The position numbers were made by a program, and so were the translations under genes. From Candidatus Nanosyncoccus alces (GTDB taxonomy: Bacteria; Patescibacteriota; Saccharimonadia; Saccharimonadales; Saccharimonadaceae): 64,000 nucleotides of DNA. The notes beneath the pieces are model-generated. The model did no database searches. It saw only the letters and a list, made by a program, of their open reading frames with translations, and was not told the origin of the DNA. The stretch spans positions 1 to 64,000 of the forward strand of contig NZ_PRLM01000002.1 of assembly GCF_004138395.1 (NCBI RefSeq). Reading direction: 5' to 3'. Positions 58,066-64,000 of this stretch are shown here, in pieces; positions within the stretch are counted from its first letter, which is position 1, and the number at the start of each line of letters is the position of its first letter.

Positions 58066-59265
58066 ATGATTAAAGTCGAAAAGATTATCCCGGGTGGCTT
58101 TGGTTTAGGTACGCATGAAGATGGCCGTAAAGTTTTCTTTTGGAATGCTCTACCTGGCGAAGTTGTTACTGAGTATGATATTACCAAACAAAAATCACAC
58201 TATCTTGAAGCTGTTGCTACCAAAATAGATCACCGGTCCAAATATCGCGTAGACCCCAAAGATGATTGTTTTCTCTCTACTTCTCCCTGGCAAATCTTTG
58301 ATTGGAATTACGAAAACCAGCTCAAAGCCGAACTAGTCGTTGAAGTCTTTCATGAACACCATATTGATATTGATCAGCCAAAAATCTTTACAGACAACCA
58401 ACCATACTATTACCGCAACAAAATGGAGTATGCCCTTTATTGGAATAATGAATCAAACAGAATTGAGTTAGCTTTCCATGCTCGCGGATCTCATCGTAAA
58501 ACCCCAATCCAAACTTCTTCCATTGAACGGCCCGAGATATTTTCTGCTGCAAAGGCTATTGTAGATAAATTAAATTCCGCACACGAGGAAGCTCGCCGCT
58601 ATCAGTCGCTTTTATTGAGATGCAATCAACAAGGTGAAGTTTCTGGTGGTTTATATGAAAATCACCAACCTCACCCAGTTTTTAAAAATCTTACCGATAA
58701 AATCCTAGGCCGTACTTATTCTTATTCGCCCAATGGATTCTTTCAAATCAACCTCCCAGTTTATGAGCTTGCCCTTCAAGAAATTCAAAAACACACTAAT
58801 ACCGACAACGTCTTAGACCTTTACTCTGGTGTAGGCACCATCGGTCTTTCCGTCGCCCGAGGCAAGCGCTTGGTTTTGGTTGAAGTTGATAAGAGCGCCT
58901 ATAAAGAATTAGAAAGAAATTGTTCTATCGAGCAAGGTGATACTACTTCTTCGGAACGCTCCCTCGGAAGTAATATTACCTTGCCTAAGCCAATCCTAGC
59001 CAAATCGGAAGATGCGCTAGACTTTATTGATTCCAACCAAACCGTCATCCTTGATCCTCCTCGCGCCGGTTGCGACGTCAAATTAATCAATAAGCTACTT
59101 GAGGCTGCTCCACCAAAAATCATCTACTTATCTTGTAACCCTGCTACCCAGGCTCGCGATACTAAGATGTTACTAGACAAATACCAAATTGAAGATATCA
59201 AGACTTTTAACTTTTTTCCTCGTACTCCACACATCGAAAATCTCGTAATTCTATCTTTAAAATAA
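58066..59265 (+). CDS. RNA (uracil-5-)-methyltransferase, RlmD/TrmA/RumA family
   Basis: 399 residues. N-terminal small beta barrel (TRAM-like, about 1-50, starting KVEKIIPGGFGLGTHEDGRK), then a long central part with YYYRNKMEYALY, the SAM-binding NVLDLYSGVGTIGLSVA (about 244-260), ILDPPRAGCD (about 328-337) and the nucleophile Cys in YLSCNPATQARD (about 351-362). It adds a methyl group to C5 of a uridine in 23S rRNA or tRNA; which one is not predictable. The Fe-S cysteines of E. coli RlmD are not evident (FLSTSPWQ replaces the usual Cys cluster start). Confidence 0.92.
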   Translation: MIKVEKIIPGGFGLGTHEDGRKVFFWNALPGEVVTEYDITKQKSHYLEAVATKIDHRSKYRVDPKDDCFLSTSPWQIFDWNYENQLKAELVVEVFHEHHIDIDQPKIFTDNQPYYYRNKMEYALYWNNESNRIELAFHARGSHRKTPIQTSSIERPEIFSAAKAIVDKLNSAHEEARRYQSLLLRCNQQGEVSGGLYENHQPHPVFKNLTDKILGRTYSYSPNGFFQINLPVYELALQEIQKHTNTDNVLDLYSGVGTIGLSVARGKRLVLVEVDKSAYKELERNCSIEQGDTTSSERSLGSNITLPKPILAKSEDALDFIDSNQTVILDPPRAGCDVKLINKLLEAAPPKIIYLSCNPATQARDTKMLLDKYQIEDIKTFNFFPRTPHIENLVILSLK

Positions 59266-59294
59266 CCCCAAAACATGCTAAACTAAGTCTAGAC

Positions 59295-59384
59295 GGAAAG
59301 GTGGCCGAGTGGTTTAAGGCGCACGCTTGGAAAGCGTGTGAACTCGCAAGGGTTCCGCAAGTTCGAATCTTGTCCTTTCCGCCA
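59295..59384 (+). tRNA. tRNA-Ser (anticodon GGA)
   Basis: 90 bases with encoded CCA. Acceptor GGAAAGG with CCTTTCC, anticodon stem CACGC/GCGTG with loop TTGGAAA giving GGA (reads UCC/UCU), a long variable arm with a stem typical of serine, and T arm CAAG-TTCGAATC-TTG. Discriminator G. Confidence 0.95.
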
Positions 59385-59403
59385 TAAAATTTTGGAGCAG
59401 AAG

Positions 59404-60222
59404 GTGAGTGAGAATATTGTCATAGAATTAAAAGGTTTAACTAAACGGTATGGCTACGGCGATACCGAATCTTTCGCCCTCAAAGATTTTGATCTTACAA
59501 TCAAACGGGGCGAATTTATTATGATTATGGGCCCTTCTGGTTGTGGCAAAACTACCCTGCTTAATATCATTGGTCTATTGGATCGCGCTACTCGCGGCGA
59601 ATATTTCCTCAACGGTGAAGATGTTGCTGGTATTTCTGCTCGTCGCCAGGCTCGTCTTCGTGCCAAAAAAATCGGCTTCATTTTTCAGAACTTCAATCTT
59701 ATCGAAGACTTGCCAATTATCGAAAACGTAGCTCTGCCACTAGTTTATACTGGATATTCCAAAACTGCCCGACTCAAAAATGCTTCTTCGGCTCTTAAGA
59801 GGTTTAACCTCCAAGAGCGTGAGTATTATCTACCATACCAACTTTCTGGTGGCCAACAACAGCGTGTAGCTATTGCTCGTGCCATTGTTGGTAACCCCGA
59901 AATTATCCTGGCAGATGAGCCTACCGGTAATCTTGATTCTCGTTCTTCTCATACTGTTATGGAAGAGCTAAAAGCTATCCATGCCGAAGGTAATACCATC
60001 ATTATGGTGACGCACAACCCTGCCCTTACTACTTATGCTACACGTGTCATTAATATGCTGGATGGCCACATTGATACCGACACCAAAACCGTCGCTGACC
60101 AAGATCTTCCTCAACCGATTGACGTCAAAATCAAAAAACGTAAGCAAAAACCAGAGGTCATCTTAGGCAAAATCGAACCAGCCAAAAAACGCAAACGTAA
60201 AAAATCCCGGAGAAAAAAATAA
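59404..60222 (+). CDS. ABC transporter ATPase, MacB/LolD type
   Basis: 272 residues from GTG 59404; GGAG at 59394-59397 supports it, and the longer frame would run into tRNA-Ser. Walker [14 protein letters not shown] (about 43-55), Q-loop [10 protein letters not shown], signature [15 protein letters not shown] (about 145-159) and Walker [14 protein letters not shown]. The C-terminal 45 residues are very basic ([12 protein letters not shown]), which is unusual and may bind the membrane surface or nucleic acid. Works with the permease coded next, 1-base overlap. Confidence 0.93.
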   Translation: MSENIVIELKGLTKRYGYGDTESFALKDFDLTIKRGEFIMIMGPSGCGKTTLLNIIGLLDRATRGEYFLNGEDVAGISARRQARLRAKKIGFIFQNFNLIEDLPIIENVALPLVYTGYSKTARLKNASSALKRFNLQEREYYLPYQLSGGQQQRVAIARAIVGNPEIILADEPTGNLDSRSSHTVMEELKAIHAEGNTIIMVTHNPALTTYATRVINMLDGHIDTDTKTVADQDLPQPIDVKIKKRKQKPEVILGKIEPAKKRKRKKSRRKK

Positions 60223-61454
60223 TGGCTTTACTTCTCAAAACTCATTTTAAGCTTGCTAAAACCTCCATCAAAGAAAATCGCACTCGTTCATTCTTAACTT
60301 GTCTTGGTATTGCAATTGGTGTAGCTAGTATCATCTTGATTCTTTCTCTTATGGGCAGTATCTCTAACTTGATCAAATCAGAAGTTAGCGAAATCGGCTC
60401 AGACCTCATTGTAGTGCGACCTAGCTCCGCTAAAAATTCTCTCACTAATATCATCGAAGAGCTTACTTCAGCTAATACTTTCCAGCAATCCAGCTTGTCT
60501 CTCTCTGATGTCTCGACCATTTCCGAAATAGAAAACATTTCTGCTGTCGCACCAATTGCGCTATCTACTAATACTATAGATTCAGAAAAGAATAACTTTT
60601 CTTCCGTACCGATTCTAGGTACTACTCCAGATTTTGAAAAAATTGAGCCGCTCGCTTTACGTTACGGTACTTTCTTCACCGATAACAACAAAACTAACGG
60701 TGTCGTACTCGGGCATACCTTATCTTTAGCTCTCTTTAATACTATTAATAGTACAGTCGGCAAAACTATCACTATTATGGGTGAAAAATTCATGGTTGTA
60801 GGCGTACTTGACCAAATTGATAAGTCGATTAACTTCGACAATGTCGATTTCGATAACGCACTCATCATGGATATCGGCACCCTAGACAAACTAATCGGCT
60901 CTACTCAGATTCAACAGATTAATATCAAAGCCACTAACACCGACAGCTTAGCTGCCATTTCAGACAATATCCAGACTACGCTCAAAAATAGCAAATCTGG
61001 TGACGAAAACTTCACTGTTACCTACGGCGATGACATCACTCACCCTTCTAGTTCCCTTTTTGTCATCGTATCCGGTATGTTGGCAATCGTTGCTGCTATT
61101 TCGCTCGTAGTCGGTGGGATTGGTGTGATGAATATCATGTTGGTATCCGTAGCAGAACGTACTCACGAGATCGGTATCCGCAAAGCCGTTGGCGCCTCAT
61201 CTCGCAATATCTTGATGCAATTTCTCTTTGAAGCCCTCATCCTCTCTGTTCTCGGTGGCATTTTTGGCTTAATTCTCGGCTACATTTTAGCTTTCCTCCT
61301 TTCTATTATTACTCCTTTCGCTCCGTTTATTAGTTGGGAAATTCTTGCCATTACCTTCCTTACCACACTCATAGTCGGTATCATCTTCGGTATTTACCCG
61401 GCTCTCAAAGCTGCCTCCAAAGATCCTATCGAATCTCTCAAGCATTACCGCTAG
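60222..61454 (+). CDS. ABC transporter permease, MacB/FtsX type
   Basis: 410 residues. N-terminal RSFLTCLGIAIGVASIILIL (about 22-41) begins helix 1, a large extracytoplasmic domain of about 220 residues follows (periplasmic core of MacB-like proteins), and three helices close the chain, with GIGVMNIMLVSVAERTHEIGIRK between them and LGLILGYILA-like helices after. Such mechanotransmission transporters move peptides, lipids or toxins, or act on wall hydrolases. No outer partner (MacA) is coded nearby. Start ATG 60222 overlaps the ATPase stop. Confidence 0.92.
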   Translation: MALLLKTHFKLAKTSIKENRTRSFLTCLGIAIGVASIILILSLMGSISNLIKSEVSEIGSDLIVVRPSSAKNSLTNIIEELTSANTFQQSSLSLSDVSTISEIENISAVAPIALSTNTIDSEKNNFSSVPILGTTPDFEKIEPLALRYGTFFTDNNKTNGVVLGHTLSLALFNTINSTVGKTITIMGEKFMVVGVLDQIDKSINFDNVDFDNALIMDIGTLDKLIGSTQIQQINIKATNTDSLAAISDNIQTTLKNSKSGDENFTVTYGDDITHPSSSLFVIVSGMLAIVAAISLVVGGIGVMNIMLVSVAERTHEIGIRKAVGASSRNILMQFLFEALILSVLGGIFGLILGYILAFLLSIITPFAPFISWEILAITFLTTLIVGIIFGIYPALKAASKDPIESLKHYR

Positions 61455-61457
61455 TGA

Positions 61458-61463
61458 TATAAT
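61458..61463 (+). promoter_or_regulatory. -10 box of the MurE-like gene
   Basis: TATAAT, 7 bases before ATG 61471 and 4 bases after the permease stop; leaderless start expected. Confidence 0.6.
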
Positions 61464-61470
61464 AGTAACC

Positions 61471-62715
61471 ATGAAACAACTCTTAGAAAAATTACCCTTT
61501 TACAACCAAGCGGTGCTCCCCTATCATTTCGCACAATCTGCTATTGCTGGGGTTAAATATCATTTCCCCGGGAAAAATCTTCGCGTTATCGGTATTACTG
61601 GTACCAATGGTAAAACTACTACCGCTTTTATGGTCTGGCAAATGTTAAATCACGCTGGCTTCAAAACTGGTCTCATGACCACCGTAGCTTGGGGTGTCAA
61701 TAAGCTAAAACCTGAACTAGGCCACATGACTACAGTAGATGCTTTTACCCTAAATAGCCGCATTGCTGATATCAAAAACCAGGGAGCTGAATTTCTTGTC
61801 CTTGAAGTCACCTCACATGCCTTAGCCCAATTCCGTACTCTTGGTATTCCTATTGAGATTGCCGTATTCACCAATCTCACCCACGATCATCTAGACTATC
61901 ATAAAACCCTCACCAAGTACCGCGCCGCAAAAGGTAAACTATTCAAAAAAGCCAAGTTCAGCATCTTGAATGCCGACGATTCAGCTACCAAATATTATCA
62001 AACTCTCGCCCAAGAATATACCACCTATGGTATAAAATCTGGCCAAAATCGTGCCGAGTCTCTTAAATTAACAGTAAACGGTGTCAAATATTCACTTGGT
62101 GATATAAATATCGAAACCAAAATCCCTGGCGAGTTCAACGTATACAATTCCATGGCTGCTGCTCTTGTTGGGCAAAAACTTGGTCTCACCCCCAAACAAA
62201 TCCATGACGGCATCAAATCCCTAGAAGCCGTCGAAGGTCGCATGAATATTATTGATGAAGGCCAACCTTTCACGGTTATTGTAGATTACGCTCATGCCCC
62301 AGACGCTCTAGAAAAGGTTTTTGACTCCGTCAAAGACCATAAAGGCCGTATCATCTCGGTGCACGGTGGTGCTGGGCGGCGGGATTCTTCCACTCGCCCT
62401 ATTCGTGGTGCAATTTTAGCTCAACATTCCGATATTGTTATTATTACCGAAGACGATTCGCGTGACGAAGATCCCGAAGCTATCGCTGCCGGTTTTATTA
62501 AAGGTGCCGAAAAACACGGTAAAGTCATAGATAAAGATTTATTCAAAGAACTAGACCGTGGCAAAGCTATCGCACTAGCTATCAAGATGGCCAAAAAAGG
62601 TGACCTTGTCCTAATTCTTGGCAAAGGCCATGAAAAAACCATTCTCCGTGCTGACGGCCCACATGATTTTGAAGATATCAAAGTCGCCCAAAAACTACTT
62701 AAAGCTCGTAGTTAG
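61471..62715 (+). CDS. MurE-like Mur ligase lacking the N-terminal domain
   Basis: 414 residues; MurE is usually about 490. It begins almost at the central domain: VIGITGTNGKTTTAFMVWQM (about 38-57), then LEVTSHALAQFR, NLTHDHLDYHKT (about 132-143) and the C-terminal domain with GRMNIIDEGQPFTVIVDYAH. Where MurE has the DNPR (mDAP) or D(D/N)P(N/A) (Lys) motif, this protein has DDSR (about 329-332), so the amino acid added is open. The N-terminal uridine-binding domain is missing. It may still ligate with another substrate handle. It overlaps the convergent Mur-like gene by 17 bases. Confidence 0.85.
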   Translation: MKQLLEKLPFYNQAVLPYHFAQSAIAGVKYHFPGKNLRVIGITGTNGKTTTAFMVWQMLNHAGFKTGLMTTVAWGVNKLKPELGHMTTVDAFTLNSRIADIKNQGAEFLVLEVTSHALAQFRTLGIPIEIAVFTNLTHDHLDYHKTLTKYRAAKGKLFKKAKFSILNADDSATKYYQTLAQEYTTYGIKSGQNRAESLKLTVNGVKYSLGDINIETKIPGEFNVYNSMAAALVGQKLGLTPKQIHDGIKSLEAVEGRMNIIDEGQPFTVIVDYAHAPDALEKVFDSVKDHKGRIISVHGGAGRRDSSTRPIRGAILAQHSDIVIITEDDSRDEDPEAIAAGFIKGAEKHGKVIDKDLFKELDRGKAIALAIKMAKKGDLVLILGKGHEKTILRADGPHDFEDIKVAQKLLKARS

Positions 62716-63445
62716 CAATACCGTCAATAATATTGTCAGTAGAAATCCCTAGCCCACTCGCAATCGCTGTCGCGCAAGCCATATATGATACTGCCGTTTC
62801 TCCAGCTACAAAAGTTGCCACCGAGATTACTTCAGATTTGATGGACAATGTTGCCTCTGTTCCTTTTGGATAAAGTTTTGAATTCAAAATCTTTACTTCC
62901 GCACCACTTTGCCCGAAGCTAATAGTTTCTTTAGTTCCCTTAAACTCTGCAAACGTATCGTAGTTTATGTCGTCACTATTTAGCACGACAATTTCCGGTT
63001 TCATGTCAAACAACGTCTTCTCGTTATCTAGGTATTCTTCCGGCTCCATATCGTGTAGTCCAGCCGTTACAAAGTTGGTCATCGCTGCTACATTTACCGG
63101 CAAACCATAGAATATATTATCGCGCAGACCTTCCGCTGGTACCGTCACAATCACATAATTCGCTCCCGCCTTCCAGGCATCGCTCAAAAACTTGTGCAAC
63201 ATACCCATCTTGAAGGGTTGGTCACTTGCTAGTACTGCTACCTGTTCCCCGCTTGCGCGCAAAATCTCGTGTACATAATGAGCAACCACAGTCTTACCGG
63301 TCGTACCGGTAATCGCGATCAGCTTCATATCTTTAGCTGGGTTACCATAATAAGATTTCAAAAGCTTCGCTTTAATTTTCTGTGAACTCGCTTTTACTCC
63401 ACCTTTTTTATTTTTCGCTTGGTTACTTCTCTCGCGCCTTTTCAT
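62699..63445 (-). CDS. Truncated Mur ligase-like protein (central domain only)
   Basis: 248 residues. A basic N-terminus (MKRRERSNQAKNKKGGVKAS), then a Mur central domain: LIAITGTTGKTVVAHYVHEI (about 42-61), later NFVTAGLHDMEPEEYLDNEK (compare THDHLDYH in the neighbour) and LNSDDINYD. The C-terminal ligase domain is absent and the HDH motif is altered, so ligase activity is doubtful. It may bind a Mur-like nucleotide or act as a regulator. It is convergent with the MurE-like gene, from which it may have arisen long ago. A TAGAAT box lies 6 bases before the ATG. Confidence 0.78.
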   Translation of the reverse strand: MKRRERSNQAKNKKGGVKASSQKIKAKLLKSYYGNPAKDMKLIAITGTTGKTVVAHYVHEILRASGEQVAVLASDQPFKMGMLHKFLSDAWKAGANYVIVTVPAEGLRDNIFYGLPVNVAAMTNFVTAGLHDMEPEEYLDNEKTLFDMKPEIVVLNSDDINYDTFAEFKGTKETISFGQSGAEVKILNSKLYPKGTEATLSIKSEVISVATFVAGETAVSYMACATAIASGLGISTDNIIDGIANYEL

Positions 63446-63528
63446 ACCTTAATTCTATCACCTTTCCCTAAAATCACAAACTTCCCCCTTGCCACCACCA
63501 AACTGTTTATGATAATATAAAAACATAT

Positions 63529-64000
63529 ATGCAGGAAGGTGAACCAATTCTTGGTGGTGGGTCTCAAATAAATCCTAATAATACCCAACCAACCAATAAT
63601 CCCGGTATACAACAACCGGTAGTTTCTACTACTACTTTTGCACCATCTAATACCACTGGGGGGGGGCAACAGCTTAATCGCTTAGCACCCCAACCACAAC
63701 CATACAATCAACCCTTCCAACAATTTCAACAACCAGCACAGTTCCCTGCTCAACTAATCACACCTGCCACAAACGATATAATTTTGTCTCCTACCCAGCC
63801 TAAGAAGTCTAGAAAATGGATAATTATTGTTGCAGCCTCCATAATATTGGTCGCAACCATATCCTGTATCTTTCTTCTCTTTCATAAACCCAGTTCTAAA
63901 TCTTCTAGTGCCGCCGATGTAAAAACTTCGTTTAATATCTATGCAAACTACCTTCTTTTTGAAAAAAATGACTCAAATAACCCCAACATAGATACCTGGT
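63529..64000 (+). CDS. Q/P-rich membrane-anchored protein, N-terminal part
   Basis: Open from ATG 63529 to the window end (157 codons seen). The first 95 residues are rich in Gln, Pro, Asn and Thr (NNTQPTNNPGIQQPVVS, later QPQPYNQPFQQFQQPAQ), probably cytoplasmic. A basic KKSRK precedes a membrane helix (about 102-124, IIIVAASIILVATISCIFLL). The part beyond is extracytoplasmic and cut by the window end. A G9 run at 63658-63666 codes three glycines and could slip. The N-terminal layout resembles other Patescibacteria anchored surface proteins. Function unknown. Confidence 0.7.
   Translation, partial: MQEGEPILGGGSQINPNNTQPTNNPGIQQPVVSTTTFAPSNTTGGGQQLNRLAPQPQPYNQPFQQFQQPAQFPAQLITPATNDIILSPTQPKKSRKWIIIVAASIILVATISCIFLLFHKPSSKSSSAADVKTSFNIYANYLLFEKNDSNNPNIDTW

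Noticed and set aside
63442-63669. Minus-strand frame upstream of the truncated Mur gene
   Set aside because: It lies opposite the Q/P-rich protein gene and crosses the promoter region; no ribosome site and an unlikely composition.
1-64000. UGA read as an amino acid (Gracilibacteria/SR1 code)
   Set aside because: Several genes end properly at TGA (dnaN, TylF-like, the second GT2), and no in-frame TGA interrupts conserved proteins.
1-64000. CRISPR array
   Set aside because: No regularly spaced direct repeats of 23-40 bases and no cas genes were seen on either strand.
1-64000. Insertion sequence with transposase
   Set aside because: No transposase-like protein was found; the only recombinase is the serine integrase, and the inverted repeat at 49575-49750 holds no gene.

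Overview
The window most likely comes from a member of Candidatus Saccharibacteria (TM7, Patescibacteria/CPR). The basis is a chromosome-origin cluster (rpmH-rnpA-yidC-jag on one side, dnaA-dnaN-recF on the other), a PrgI/VirB4-type secretion cluster with many VirB2-like pilins, several lineage-type hypothetical membrane proteins, and many genes that start 5-9 bases after a TATAAT box. TGA is used as a stop (dnaN, tetR-like, tylF-like and others), so this is not one of the UGA-recoding CPR lineages. The assignment rests on recognition of gene content, not on a search.

Layout. (1) 1-9700 is a mobile island abutting the 3' end of a tRNA-Lys gene. It holds the end of a cyclophilin-like gene, a YjbR-like gene, a Vat/CatB-type acetyltransferase, a DpnII-type restriction-modification set (HTH-fused Dam methylase, DpnII-like nuclease, second methylase), a PHP-domain/ABC-type ATPase with a small overlapping partner, small unknown genes and a large serine recombinase whose reading frame runs into the tRNA. 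(2) 9871-13602 is core: MGMT-like protein, DUF1653, AlkD-like protein, RNase Y. (3) 13693-25729 holds a CIRCE-controlled DnaJ-like gene, the type IV secretion-like genes (PrgI, split VirB4, a 1137-residue VirB6/TrbL-like protein and five VirB2-like pilins), Hsp20 and ComF. (4) 25759-34439 holds tRNA-Ser, groESL under a second CIRCE, a TetR-like regulator, a TylF-type methyltransferase, acetate kinase and UvrA. (5) 34518-49584 is an envelope polysaccharide region: GtrA, GalE, GT2 and GT4 glycosyltransferases, a Wzm/Wzt-type ABC exporter, WecB, a wall-hydrolase-like repeat protein, a LexA-type HTH protein and an LCP (LytR-CpsA-Psr) ligase. (6) 49741-55765 is the origin region with DnaA-box-like repeats. 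(7) 55767-64000 holds a large anchored protein of unknown function, an RNA uracil methyltransferase, tRNA-Ser, a MacB-like ABC transporter, two Mur ligase-family genes and the start of a Q/P-rich membrane protein.

How the genes fit together. The island genes form one compact, partly overlapping defence operon (2167-7314) beside its own integrase. The core carries a surface programme: polysaccharide synthesis and export, LCP attachment, wall hydrolysis and a type IV secretion/pilus apparatus, which suits an episymbiont that lives on a host cell. Left of the origin the + strand looks C-rich and G-poor, as expected for the left replichore; the island shows less of this bias, which fits recent arrival.

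The most unusual sequence features are the widespread leaderless promoter layout, a 19-base divergent promoter built on one palindrome (47910-47928), a 176-base region with 24-base perfect inverted ends that include the stop codons of two convergent genes (49575-49750), and the restriction-PHP-ATPase operon.
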